This document shows, in pieces, positions 1 through 11,392 of a stretch of 64,000 bases of DNA (positions are counted from its first letter, which is position 1; each line of letters opens with the position of its first letter). The notes below the pieces were generated by a model. The model searched no databases. It was not told where the DNA came from and saw only the letters and a list, made by a program, of their open reading frames with translations. The stretch spans positions 1 through 64,000 of the forward strand of contig JADNRX010000260.1 in the NCBI GenBank assembly GCA_015501595.1, given 5' to 3'. Source of the DNA: Hymenopellis radicata. Taxonomy: Eukaryota; Basidiomycota; Agaricomycetes; Agaricales; Physalacriaceae. The translations under genes and the position numbers were made by a program.

Positions 1-1384
1 GGACGTCTCCAGGTTGCTTTACTTCGAGACGAGCTCATGACCTGGTCTCCTGGCCGTCGTGGAGGTAAGTAAATCAACTGTTCTAATATAAGCAATTTCT
101 GAAAAGAGGTTTTATAGTAGCGGCGCGAACTCTCTCTGATGCCTAATAAGCTGCGCTTCTAGTCCTGTCGGTGCAGTGGCGCCCATGAGATTCTTCGGGT
201 TGAGCAGCGGGGAGGCAGGAGGACGAAATGTGAGGGCTATACCTATCCCATCACAGGTTCCATCACTTCAATGGAGACTGTGCATGGCGGGGAGTGCATC
301 ATGCTCGTCGACTGGCCCTGTGCAATTGCCCGGGGATGGTCGGCTGGCATGAATAAGATTCCCTTTGATATACTAGTCTGGAGCATTGAGTTGTTGACCG
401 GCTGCAGAGCGAGTTTTCCGCTTATATGGGAAACTCACCATGTAACAGCATCGCGAACACTTGCTGACCAAGTTCGATCAAAAGTGTTACTTTTGTCTCA
501 TACGACCATTACGAGGCAAGGTTATCCTCCACCACCACCATCTTCGACGGCTGGCTGCTCGCGCCCATCCGCATTAACAGCAGACACAATTTGACAGCCG
601 GCCTATGGAGAGCCAGGCCGACCTTGAGCAGGGCTTTGTAGGCCGGCTGTCAGCTTTGTGTCTGTTCTTTCTACTTATTCTTCTTTTTCTCAGGTCAGCA
701 CACAAATTTTATTCAAGTACACACATGCTCGCCGCCTACCGACGGTCGGTCAAGAAGCCACAGGCGGCGTCACGTGGATGTTGGTTGCGTTTCGATCGCG
801 GGCCCGAGTATAATGGCAAGGTCTTTCCCACCTCCCACCATCTGCCCATTCATGACCGCTTCATCCTCCGTAGTTGGTAGTGTGCGTGTTTTTCTCTCTT
901 TTCTTTATTTGATATCACCGCGCTCCACAGCACTGCTTGAACATGGCAACGGCGATGACAACAACCGACAAGGACCCGTGAGACACAGCGACGACGACAA
1001 TGATGAGGACCATGATGACGACGTGTATGACCTCGAGAACAACGGCAAACAAGAGTTCGAAGACACTCTCTTCCTCACAGCATCACAAGCTACCTACATT
1101 TCTGTTATGTACGTCGTTTTACTCTTTCTGCATTTTCATATGGCTAATTGACAAGGACCTATTATCATACTCTGGCTGTTGTCATGAGTGCAGTTGCTGG
1201 TGCGTCGTTGTTGCTGCTGATTCTCTTCCTACTTACACCACTGACAGTCACTGGTACAACGGCCACAACAGATGATACCCACAAGGACGGGGACCACACG
1301 ACGACCACACCAGGCGAGTACGTGGACGTGGAACAGGCCACAACGAGGTTGAGCTTCACAATGCCGACCACACCACGACGAGGA
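1..1384. other. No supported gene
   Basis: Only short, overlapping open frames are present and none resembles a known family. The stretch from about 940 on is increasingly rich in GAC/GAT/GAG triplets and grades into the minisatellite to its right. Confidence 0.5.
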
Positions 1385-1990
1385 TGACGACGTCGAGGAC
1401 CTCACGACAAGGACCACACCATGATAACGTCGAGGCCCATACTATGACAACGACGACGATGTGCTATGCCATACTATGATGAGGACGCGGACCACATCCC
1501 GACAAGTACGCGGACCATGACGAGCATGAGGACACGGACGACATCGCGACGAGGACGAGGCGAACAACACTACGGACAAGGATGTGGACCACGCTACGAC
1601 GAGGATGCGGACGCGGACAATGCTACGAGGACCATGCTACGACGAGGACGCGGACCACACTACGACGAGGATGCGGACCACGCTACGACGAGGATGCGGA
1701 CGCGGACCATGCTACGACGAGGATGCGGATCACGCTACGACGAGGACACGGACCACGCTACGACGAGGATGCGGACGCGGACAATGCTACGAGGACCATG
1801 CTACGACGAGGACGCGGACCACACTACGACGAGGATGCGGACCACGCTACGACGAGGATGCGGACGCGGACCATGCTACGACGAGGATGCGGATCACGCT
1901 ACGACGAGGACATCAACCACATCACGACAAGAATGCGAGCTATGCCATGATGAGGACGAGGCCTACGCCACGACGAGGACCAGAACCGCA
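1385..1990 (+). repeat. GA-rich minisatellite with higher-order units
   Basis: The DNA is a run of variants of a short unit close to ACGACGAGGATGCGGAC. Several plus-strand frames stay open through it, giving Asp/Glu/Arg/Thr-rich translations of up to about 206 codons, so these frames are a by-product of the repeat and not evidence of a gene. A higher-order duplication of about 164 bp is visible: the block starting near 1590 returns near 1754 with the same order of variant units. The plus strand is strongly purine-biased. Confidence 0.85.
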
Positions 1991-3599
1991 ATGATCAAGC
2001 ATCCTGACCACTACAATTGTTGTTCTTGTATGGATTTAGATAATACCGTGTATTGTATGTATCATATAACGAAGTGGTTCCATTAACAACTGCTGGGAAT
2101 TCCATATTATGAGACTCTTTTGCTAGAAGACTGTTTGTTCTGACCAGCTTAAGTTGATTGACGATGGCTAAAGATGATATAGGATAACTAGAGTCTACTT
2201 ATCGTAATCTAGAATGACTCTAAGGTAACTGAGGATACCTTAAGCGTACATAAAGGTTATCTAGGACAACTTAGGTTATCTGAAGTTAACTTGAGGTTAA
2301 CTCAAGAATGGGGTCAGGTGTGAACTGTGTCCAGAGGTAACTTTATCTCTTGAGAAACTTTGCAGCTCTAGGGTAACCACAGGCCCCTAGGGGAACTATG
2401 GTGAACCAGAGTGTGAGACCACTTTTCCTGATGAGGGGTACACCACTCAATAGACCTTTCTCCATTGAGGACCTAGCCCCTGTCATAAGACATATCTCTG
2501 TTCGGGTGCCACGCTTGAGACGCTTCTCGTTGTCCGCTTCAATTGCGGAGAAGGTTTATCACGTGGTACACCGTGTGGTAATTCCTTACGTGCCGGCTAA
2601 GCCGGTTCCAGGGTACAGATCAGTTCCCTTTTGTCTCGGGGATCTAACGGATACCATTTCGAGGTTGGTAGAGCCGTGGTGGCTCGGCGATCAAGGTTTC
2701 AGGAGAATCAATGATGTACTTCTGGTCCGAGATTCTTTTCGGACTTTCAGGGTTAGAGTTTATTTGTTGATTCCGGCATCTTAATTGTTGACTTTGCTAC
2801 AACCTCCGGAGAGGCGGGAACGCGTTCACGGTCTCTGAGCTGAACCATGTTCTAAAACCGCTACTGGTCAGGTAGCAGCCGCCGGCCTTGTCGACTGAAC
2901 TATTGGTTTGGACTGAGGATAAGGATATTTTGACACGCTCTTGGTTGTTTATGCGCCACGGTAATATTACCGAGGGTTTGCGGAGTTTGTCTCCGCAACC
3001 ATCAAGGAGTCCTCCGTCGTCCTACGGAGGAGTCTCCTATGGGCTATTGTGCCCCGGAGCTCAGCTCGTGAGTTGTTATTAGCTATTCCGAAGTCCTGGT
3101 TTTGACACTAAAATGCGCAAAATTCTTGGATTTTGTCTCATAACCTTACATTGCGTATCAACGCACCTGGCTCGACGGTAAGAGAGGCTTGGGAAAAAGT
3201 CTCGCCGTCGTGCCAGGTGATATGCCTGAAAGAGGTTAGAGGGCGTACAGACACGCAGTACACCAAAGACGTACAGTAGACGCGTCGAAGACGCTTTAAA
3301 GAGAGGATGCGCCGCAGACGCTGAGAGGAAGGATGAGCGCCGAAGACGCACGATGAGCACTCACAGAATTAAGATCACTCAAAGGTGAGAGATCTCAAAA
3401 CTACGTCCCGCTTACGACCTGAGTGTGGTGGAGACGTATGAGTGCTAGGGTTCGTAGATAGAGGAAGTGCACTCACTCGACGATTACCCTTGCCGTTTAA
3501 CCTCGAATACAAGTTGTCAATAGGGGTAGCGGGCCTTGCCGTTAAACGGCGTTACCCGCGTTAGCTCCAGGCCCGTACTTACCTAATCATGTCCTGGTC
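1991..3599. other. Gene-poor stretch
   Basis: About 2220-2310 holds degenerate repeats of a GGTTA(N)CT(N)AGG-like motif. A 128-codon frame at 2398-2784 is open but matches nothing I recognise and lacks a clear start context. Around 3270-3350 there are several close copies of a GCCGMAGACGC-like word. I see no gene that can be supported. Confidence 0.4.
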
Positions 3600-5829
3600 A
3601 TGTCCATGACGAGGTGGGCCAATCTCGTTCGCGCCAATGCACGCGCCCTCACGACTGTCTCGCGCCGCGGCGGCCGCTCTTTGTCGTCGCCTGCGTCGCT
3701 AGCGCGTCCGACCCTGCTGCACCAGACACGTACGACACATGCTGCTCAGTGGATGAGCGACGAGTCAAGTGCCCAGCCCCGCAACATTCTGTACCTTGGC
3801 AATCTGCCCTTCAACATGGAGGAGGACGACATTCGGAATGAGCTGCAGCAATTTGGCGTCATCACCAACATCCACAAGGGTGCGTTTTTTGCATCTAGCA
3901 TTGCGGCAGTTCATCGCTTACTCTTTTTTCGATTGCAGGCGCCGCCGGGGCCGAGGTGACCAGGCGGCTGCGCCATAGTTGAGCCCGGGCGACGCTGCGA
4001 CCAAGTGGCTGGGCCATAGTCCAGTTTGAGACGGAAGAAGCAGCAGCAAGTGTAATGCGCGTGCAGCCTTTCACATTCAGCGGACGCACTGCACTCATAG
4101 AATGGGCGGAGAAGCAGAGCGTCGCTGTGGTGCGGTCCGAGCAAGTTCCCTCGTTGACGCTTATAGTGGCGAACCTGTCCTACGAGGCCTCTGAGCGGGA
4201 TGTGTACGAAATCTTTTCCGAATATGGCCCTCTCAAGCGCGTGACTGTTGGTACGCCTATTTGTCTTTTGTAGAGCAAGGCACGAGTGTCTACCCGGGTG
4301 CATCTGCCACCCGCGCGGCAAATACTCGTGCCGCCAGACCCATACCCGCCACCCGCGAAAATACTTGCCACCCGCGGGTACTTGACCCGCGGGTCAAGTA
4401 CTTGGCAAGTACTTGCCTAAATGACAAGTACTTGGCAAGTACGGGTGGACGAGTACTTGTAAAAGTACTCATCAGATTCCGACTGTAATTCGTGCCCGCC
4501 GCCGACCCCCGAGCAATTGCGCGGGGGCTAGCGACGTGCACGATGCACACGGTCGATACCCACCCTGTTGTATAGCAACAGGGAAGGGACACGACCTGCG
4601 TACACGGGGGAAATGTGGGGGAGAACGGCGCGAGAAGATGGGGGAGTCGAAGGAGACTGCGGCAATGCAGGACGGGAGTGGTTGATAAAATACATGGCTA
4701 GTTATGAATGTAAAAACAGATAGAGAAATGCGCACCATTGTTGGGCTGGATACGTCCGCGACGCCGTCCAGCCCGTTGTCGATAAGTGCACACGTCCAGC
4801 GGAGGCGGGAGCTAATCCGGGGCCACCCGCGCCCTCCAACAGTGTTGCGGCCTCATCCTGAGGGCTTACGCTGCCCGAAAACTCGTCGAAATAGCGCCGT
4901 CGTGAAGACGAGCACTAGATGCGCCCCAGAATGCATCCGGGGGCGCAATTCCAGCAAGGCGGAGCCAATCCGAGGGCTAAGCGCCTGCATGCGCGGTTCA
5001 GTAGTAGGGCGGCCTCGTCCTGAGGGCTTACGCCGTCCGCGTTGAGTCCAGGTGGCGTCGTCGCGAAGACAGACGCCAGAATGCGCCCCGGAACGTATCC
5101 GAGGGCGCAGCGGCTGGCGCAAAGCCAAACCGCGGGAGAAAAGCAAAGGAAAATGAAGAGAAGAAGATGAACAAGCCCCAGAACAAGTTCTGAGGCTTGA
5201 AAGCACGACATCGTTGTCGTGCTTTGGTGGTAAGAGCAAGAGCGATACGATCTGAACTGATCGATCGCTATCCGGAAACTGCCGGGCTGCTCGGCGATCT
5301 CGGCGATCGGAGAAATTTGTCGGCAACATCGTTTCTTGACGATGTTGGGCTCGTTTGAGCTCAGATAAAATATAATAAATTCCCTAAAATTCATATTTAC
5401 CTATATACAGGTACTAGGCAAGTACTTGTAGCAAGTACTTGCCTCGGCAAAGCCATACTTACCACCTGCATCACCACCCGTGGGAAACAGATACTTGCCA
5501 CCCGAGTGCCGGGTGCGGCACCACCCGGGTGGTGCCGATACTTGCAAATACCTGCAAGTACTTACCACTCGTGCCTTGCTCTAGTCTTTTGTTTCTGGAC
5601 AGTCTTCTAATGGTCGTGTAAAGCACGTACAGAACGCGGCCGGAATGGCAAACGCAAGTCCCGTGGCTTTGTCCACGTTGAATTCTTCGACCTGGGCCCT
5701 GCTGTGGCGGTGTACGAGGCCAACCTGTCCGGTCCCATCACGATTCAAGGCCGCACTGTGCTCTTGGACTATCATGTTCCCAAGGTCCCTGAACTTGAAT
5801 CCTCAGGCAGAGACGTACTGGAGGCATAA
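3600..5829 (+). CDS. Mitochondrial-type protein with two RRM RNA-binding domains (interrupted by a transposon; RRM1 frame problem)
   Basis: The first about 50 residues are rich in Arg, Ser and Ala and nearly free of acids, which fits a mitochondrial presequence. RRM1 starts at ILYLGNLPF and its second half reads IVQFETEEAAASVM; RRM2 starts at LTLIVANLSY and ends with RGFVHVEFFD...TVLLDYHVP. Exons are 3600-3879, about 3939-4250 and 5633-5829. The second intron (4251-5632) joins in phase: V-T-V-E-R-G-R-N-G-K. That intron is long only because of the element at 4271-5583; without it and one target duplication it would be about 61 bp. Intron 1 (3880-3938) joins in phase but meets a TGA at 3980-3982, inside an imperfect 41-bp tandem duplication. 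So either a non-consensus acceptor is used, or the copy is damaged or misread. Likely role: organellar or general RNA binding (inference). Confidence 0.75.
4271..5583. mobile_element. Non-autonomous hAT-like element (1,313 bp), in an intron
   Basis: The ends are perfect 18-bp inverted repeats, TAGAGCAAGGCACGAGTG on the left and its complement on the right. They are flanked by identical 8-bp duplications GTCTTTTG (4263-4270 and 5584-5591). An 8-bp duplication and a TAGAG/CAGRG-type end are hallmarks of the hAT superfamily. Both subterminal regions are dense in AAGTACTTG and CTTGCCACCCG words in both orientations, as expected of transposase binding sites. No transposase frame is visible inside, so the copy is non-autonomous. 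Confidence 0.9.
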
Positions 5830-6380
5830 AAGGCTACGGTAACGACGACGGCTTTTCACGCATCCTTTTCTTCTGCTCTTGGGACAAATGGAAGTGATAT
5901 GGACTATATGTAACCAGTTGTCTGTTGGGCTTGCGGCTATCGCAATTATCGCTCATGTTGAGAAGGAACGCATGTCGTAGGTTTTTACTGCTACTTCTCA
6001 AGTAGTGTTCCATATAATGATGTCTGTGCCCATTGAATTCACGAGCAGCAGAACATGGTTAATGCCTAGAATAGAGGTAGTCTGGGTTCAACCAACCTTG
6101 ATGCGATGTGTTTTCTCAATCTTGCCTCTCCTATAAGCCGGTTCACACACACCTCTACTTCGCATTGTGGCGCTGGATGATGTCGTTTGACACCAACTCA
6201 AATTAGCAGCAGAATCCAAGAGACTCCTCACTGGTATCAGTGAGACGCAAGTGTTGTGATATCGAGGAGGAAGGACGGCACAAGGACGCAGATGAACTTG
6301 AAAACAGAAACAAAGCAACGCTGGAAGAGGACGAGCCGAAGACAGCCCCAATATTCTACCCATTCGACTCGAAGGAGGGG
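5830..6380. other. Intergenic, nothing recognised
   Basis: This is downstream sequence of the RRM gene. No supported gene or repeat was seen. Confidence 0.4.
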
Positions 6381-6507
6381 TACTGTACCGTTTCGACCGT
6401 AAGTTCGCGGGGTGTTACGCGTTATGCCGTAAAACCTGACCGCGATTTCTTGAGATACCTGGGTCCGAGCCGGTTGGAGTACGAGTCGAGTATGAGTTCT
6501 ACTCAAG
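6381..6507 (+). repeat. Left arm of a dispersed inverted repeat pair
   Basis: It starts TACTGTACCGTTTCGACC and runs through GCGATTTCTTGAGA to GAGTTCTACTCAAG. The same series of words appears in reverse orientation at 11393-11687. Relative to that arm this copy lacks an internal block of roughly 170 bp. To its right, up to about 6660, CTCAAG-type words recur. The 336-codon frame that spans this arm (6240-7250) is therefore repeat-derived and not called. Confidence 0.7.
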
Positions 6508-8189
6508 TCTTACTTGAGGGACACCACAACCTTCCGCACATAATGACCACTCATCTAACCTTAAGTGCTATTCAAAATGCACTCAAGCCTATCTCAAGGC
6601 ATCCTCCACTCAAATCTGTAAGGCAACCTCAAGTTCAACTCAAATACTCTCAAGTCCCACTCGACAGGGCATCAGAAAAGGGTCTGGGCATTTCGATAAC
6701 TATGGACAACGTCGGGTGCTTGCAGCTGCGGACAAAAGTGACACCATTATTCGCGCGGACATACAAGTCATTTATTCCGTATATATCTTGTGTGCGCATC
6801 ACCAGGCCAACTATGTCTTGGGCATTGGCGTGGAGCAGTGCCTCGCCTAGGAGAGGAGAACAGCAGCAGCGGCCACCTAAGACAGGATTCAGTCAGTCAA
6901 TTTGGCTGAGAGAGAAAGGGGGCAGTGTACCTCTCGTCCTCGTCCGTCCGTCCTCGTTGTCCTCGCAGTCGCTTTCCTCATCCATCCTCGTCATTCTTGC
7001 AGTCATCGCCATCGTCCTCGCCCTTGCAGTCATTGCCAGCATTGTCCTCATGGGAGGTCACAGTTGTCCTTGCATCATGTGCCATCGTACATGTTGCCAT
7101 TTGGGTCGGCATCATCGTGCGGGTCCGTGTTGTTCTCTGCAGGTCCTCATATCTGTTCGCCTAGGAAATGGCACATCAGAGCGCACTCTAGAAAACAGAA
7201 AAAACGTACAGTGTCCGAAACACTGTGCAGCGCATTATCAGATTCAATGAATGCAGGCACTGCTGTGGTAGGATTTTTGTTTTCGCAAGTGGACGACTGC
7301 TGCTAACAGGACAAAAGTTCAGACGGGGGGTTTAAAGATCCAAGGTCAAACACACCCGCCGTCAGCATCTATCAAACGACGTATCCGGTCTGAGGCAGCG
7401 GCGGTCTTGCTGAAGACACCAGTGTGGGCGACACTGAGTGTGGTGGCGAGGAAGGGCGGTAATTTGTACACTCTTCATCGTCGCTGAGCGTAACCTTAGG
7501 CTTGATTCCGTTAATCTCAGCCAGTTCATCGTTGGAAGAGGAGGCCGTGACGGCCGTCGCTCACTACGTGGTGGTAGTGGTGGGAAGAGGCGAAGGAAAC
7601 GACCCGCATCAGCGGTGATGGCAGGCTAACTGGACGAATCTTGTGGGCTTGAGGTCGGAAGAGCGACGCGTCCATTCAGACTGAGCGAGTGGGCTGGAAA
7701 AGAGACATTGTGAGTACTTGGAACACTGACGAAGCCATATAACATACCAGTGAATACGAATGTGGGCAGCGCTAGCCGCGTACTCCCGTCAATGACACTT
7801 GTCGTCGTCGTCGTTGTTATGGGCAAGCCCGACTCCGGACTCCACCAGGAAATACCACTCATGTCAAAGCGTTGTAAGAAACGTCGTCGGAGTGGACGCC
7901 CTATAGCGGCGGCGGGACATCAAAATCTACAGAAACTATGAGAACGTTGAGTATAGAACACGCACGACTTACCAGTACGCCGAAAGGCGACGAGGGACAG
8001 CGACGAGGCCAGGTAGCTACGAGGGAGTTCAGTCGGCGACGTGACTCACCTGCGGTTCCATTAGCACTATCCGATGCTGATGAGAGTCAGGAAGGTGTGT
8101 CATCGCGGGTGATGGAGGTCTGTCGTCGGGTGACGGAGAGGTGTCGTTGGTCAGAGAAGCCTAGATACCGTCAAGTTGAGTAAGAAAAA
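6508..8189. other. No supported gene
   Basis: The part next to the repeat arm has many ACTCAAG words, like the subterminal part of the partner arm. 6930-7060 is a CT-rich low-complexity tract. Short open frames exist in several phases without family resemblance. Confidence 0.4.
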
Positions 8190-8420
8190 GATGGACAATG
8201 AAAGAAAAGTACGTATCATCTTGGGCTGGTTGCGTCTGCGACGCCATCCAGCCTCAAATAACCCAACCTTTGCCTCGTTGGAGGCACAAACACGATGGCG
8301 CGGGGCTCATTCAGACTCTTGAAGCCCGCTGCCGTCCTCAAAAAAGTGTTGCGGCTCCCTCGGGAGGCTTACGCGTTCGTGCTGCTCGTCGAGCGCGATT
8401 CGAGGCGAAAAAGTCGTCCG
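8190..8420 (+). repeat. Diverged fragment related to the interior of the hAT-like element
   Basis: The sequence TTGGGCTGG..CGTC.GCGACGCC.TCCAGCC here matches about 4740-4772 inside the hAT-like element. A second match, TGTTGCGGC followed by GAGG(G)CTTACGC, is at the same relative spacing in both places. It lacks visible terminal repeats, so it is an old or partial family member. Confidence 0.6.
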
Positions 8421-8576
8421 TCGCGGTCGACCTCTTCGGTGCGTTTAAGACGTTGAATGGGTTGGGACGGCCTACAGAGCAGAGAGTGAAGTAACGGCGT
8501 ATCGTGGTGGTAGGAGGCAAGATTGAAAACCGGCCTTGATGCCGGTGTCAGCAACGTGAGCAACGCCGATTCTGGT

Positions 8577-8626
8577 CCATTGTGTACCCGACGGACCGGT
8601 CGGATAGTCCGTCGGGTACACAATGG
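8577..8626. repeat. Perfect 20-bp inverted repeat (hairpin)
   Basis: The arms CCATTGTGTACCCGACGGAC (8577-8596) and its exact complement (8607-8626) surround a 10-nt spacer. Outer bases (CGATTC on the left, GAATCG on the right) continue an imperfect stem. It lies between the hAT-related fragment and the SCOT gene, with no gene around it that would explain it. Confidence 0.9.
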
Positions 8627-8946
8627 CGCTGAATCGTCGCCTGGGAAGGTCGCTTGGCAAACATAGCCAAAGCCCTTCCCTCCTTGTCAGCAACCACCAC
8701 CACGACGGTTGAACGCGCTTAGCGCACCCTTGACTCGCTTGCACCTCGCACCTGTATTCTCCAACTTAACCTTCGACCTCCTCGGACACGCGTTTAACAC
8801 TTCGGAGGAACTTAATGCACGACTTATTATCGATTTATCATTCGTTTGATACCTCCCTTCTCTTCTGTTACCCCGGTCAATAATGGCGCAGTTTCCTCAA
8901 CCTTGTTTTCTCCTACCGCGGTGTACACATTTACTGCCATGTGGTG

Positions 8947-10532
8947 CAGAGTACATTTGACTCACGACGGTACAGTACGCCTGCGCACATACCCGATAGT
9001 AAGGTATGGGCCTCGGTCGACGACGCAGTCAAGGACGTCAAGTCCGGCGATGTTCTCCTCTGCGGAGGTACGTGGAATCTTATGATATATACATCATTGT
9101 CTGACATCAGTATATAGGTTTTGGACTGGCTGGCATTCCTGGTAATGATTCTCAAGGCTTACCTTGAAAGTAAACTGACTGAGATGCATAGATACTCTTC
9201 TCGGTGCTCTGGCCAAGCGCTCAGAGGTTCAGGATCTCACTGGCGTCTCGAACAATGCTGGGGCTGGTGATTCGGGTTTAGGTGGGACCGTAAATTTATT
9301 TGCATTCTAAGACCCTAAACGCGTCATTCGTACATCAGGCAAGCTTATCAACACCAAGCAACTCGGCAAAATTGTCGCGTCGTATCCCGGAGGGTATGTT
9401 CTCACTCACCGCATTGTGAACAATGCTCATATGCGATTAGAAATAAGGCCTTTGAAGCGCTCTATCTCAAGGGCGAAATATCTCTCGAGCTGGTGCCTCA
9501 AGGAACTCTGGCAGAACGAATTCGCGCGCACGCCGCCGGCATTCCTGCATTCTACACCCCGACGGGCGCCTCCACAGCCGTGGAAGATGGCGCCATCGCG
9601 GTGCGATATAAGCCAGGAGGCATGTCCGCTGGTGTTGAAATTCCCGGGATCAAGAAAGAATCCTGCGAGATCAACGGTCGCAAGTACGTGCTCGAGCCCG
9701 CCATCGCTGGCGATGTCGCCTTCATCCGGGAATGGAAAATGGACGAGGTCGGCAACTGCGTCTTCCGGTATACGGCTCAGAACTTTAGCACGGTCATGGC
9801 GAAGAACGCGAAGCTGACCATCGTCGAGGCCGAAAAGGTCGTGCCCGTCGGGTCTATCTCCCCGAATCGATCCACCTGGCCTGGTATATACGTCGACCGG
9901 ATAGTGCAAGCAACCTCGCCCAAGAAGATTGAATTTGTGACGCTCGCGACGTCGGGGGCAAAGGAGGACACGTCGGTAATGCCGGAAAAGGCTGCCGCAC
10001 AGGCGCAGCGACGGTACATCGCCAGGCGCGCCGCGAAGGAGATCCAGGACGGTTTCCATGTTAACCTGGGAATCGGCATGCCTACCCTCGTGCCGGAATA
10101 CTTGGCCCCTGGCGTCCGTGTGTGGCTCCAGAGTGAGAACGGCATTCTGGGCATGGGACCGTACCCGACTGAGAAGCAGCTTGATGCGTCAGTGTGTTTC
10201 TCCCATATGATGCGCTCCCCAGCACTTATTCTTCCCCAGTGACTTCGGCAAAGAGACTGTCACTCTCCTCCCTAGCGCGTCTATGTTCGACTCTAGTGAG
10301 TCTTTTGCGATGATCCGTGGCGGACACATAGACGTCGCTATCCTTGGTGTGCGTGGTTTTTCTGTCTTTCTTCGTGTGTGCAAGTCTCACGCATATAATA
10401 ATATCCCAGGCAATGGAAGTTGCTGAGGGCGCGCAAAGCAGATTGACGAGCGCTTGCGCCCTGAGTTGTATGCGTTGTTTACTCGATATCTATAACCCTC
10501 TCACTGACGATGTTGCTAGCCTTGGGATGTAG
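8947..10532 (+). CDS. 3'-truncated succinyl-CoA:3-ketoacid CoA-transferase (SCOT)
   Basis: SCOT is a mitochondrial matrix enzyme that moves CoA from succinyl-CoA to acetoacetate through a glutamyl-CoA intermediate. Exons join in phase: 8947(approximate)-9067, 9118-9141 (24 nt), 9192-9281, 9339-9393, 9441-10187, 10240-10348 and 10410-10532. Family landmarks are [34 protein letters not shown], and the active-site region [13 protein letters not shown], whose Glu is the catalytic residue. The next block, [17 protein letters not shown], is also canonical. After AMEVAEG the sequence leaves the family completely and stops about 40 codons later, so roughly the last 100 residues of the beta part are missing. 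In that tail another frame (about 10434-10499) reads [17 protein letters not shown] and looks more protein-like. The 5' end and targeting peptide are not resolved. Probably non-functional or chimeric. Confidence 0.8.
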
Positions 10533-10579
10533 AAATGACGGGAGATATGTAAGATTACTCGCTCTGTCACATAGACCCT

Positions 10580-11200
10580 GAACTGACCTTGCATTTCTCT
10601 CAGCACCGAAACCAGCCTCATCGCGCCATACACCTAGGTCAAAGACGCGTACACAAAAGTCATGCACTTTCTCGCGCTCCACATCGCCTCGTTGACTCAC
10701 GAGCCGTTCCACGAGTTCCTGAAAACGACCAGTCTCGTCAGGGAAGCCTCCATCCTCGCCACCTTCAACCAGGTCAACGATCAGGCCCAATGCTCCTGCG
10801 GCACTGGTTCATGCGAGACATGGCACTCGCTTCTCGCCCATGTCCGCATCCCTCGCAACGTGCGGCTGAACGAGGTGTTCTGGAAGAGGTCAATTTATCG
10901 AAGACACATCCCATCACCAGAGGACTTCGATGACAAAGTTTCATGAGATTGTGGCCTGCTAGTTTCTTGTCTGGCATTTCGCGTATGTTACGCGTATACT
11001 TTCTTCTTGTTCCAACCGTTAAATTTTGCACTCAGCCCATCGCTTTAACCTTGACACAATCTGTCTCCGCGTCTACCACCGGCGCTCACGACGGGGGCAT
11101 CCACTGTACGGATGAGCATACTGGAACCGACGTCGATTGCGCCTGTCACTCATTCGACGTCCGCGGTTGCCTCTGAGGCGCCTAGCACTCGGTTGGAAGA
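10580..11200 (+). other. Exon-like fragments of an unrecognised gene
   Basis: After an acceptor-like CACCTAG near 10645, a frame runs VKDAYTKVMHFLALHIASL through a Cys-rich CSCGTGSCETWH stretch to a stop near 10946. It has coding-like composition but no family I can name. A further protein-like stretch follows at about 11040-11180. I could not link these pieces to a start. They may be the donor of the foreign tail on the SCOT gene, or an independent gene remnant. Confidence 0.3.
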
Positions 11201-11392
11201 GGACAAATTAAGCTGGCAGGGAGCGGGGTGCTACAGAAGCGAGCACTGTAGAAGCAAGGGCTACTTCATCTAAGCGGTATCAAAGTAGTGGCACTCAAGT
11301 ACGTCTTGAGTGTACGTTGAGTACTGCTTGAGTTTTCTTTTGCAGATCAATAATAATCATGGAATTTATCTAACTTGAGTGGTTTGAGTGGT
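11201..11392. other. No gene; CTTGAG/CTCAAG-rich
   Basis: The stretch contains repeated CTTGAGT words that continue the subterminal structure of the adjacent repeat arm. Confidence 0.4.

Noticed and set aside
1466..2086. 206-codon Asp/Arg-rich frame as a gene
   Set aside because: Several plus-strand frames are open through the same minisatellite, so openness is a property of the repeat.
4055..4273. Separate RRM gene starting at 4055
   Set aside because: It is the second exon of the gene starting at 3600; it begins in the middle of RRM1.
6240..7250. 336-codon plus-strand frame as a gene
   Set aside because: It runs through a dispersed repeat arm and low-complexity CT-rich DNA, and its translation shows no domain.
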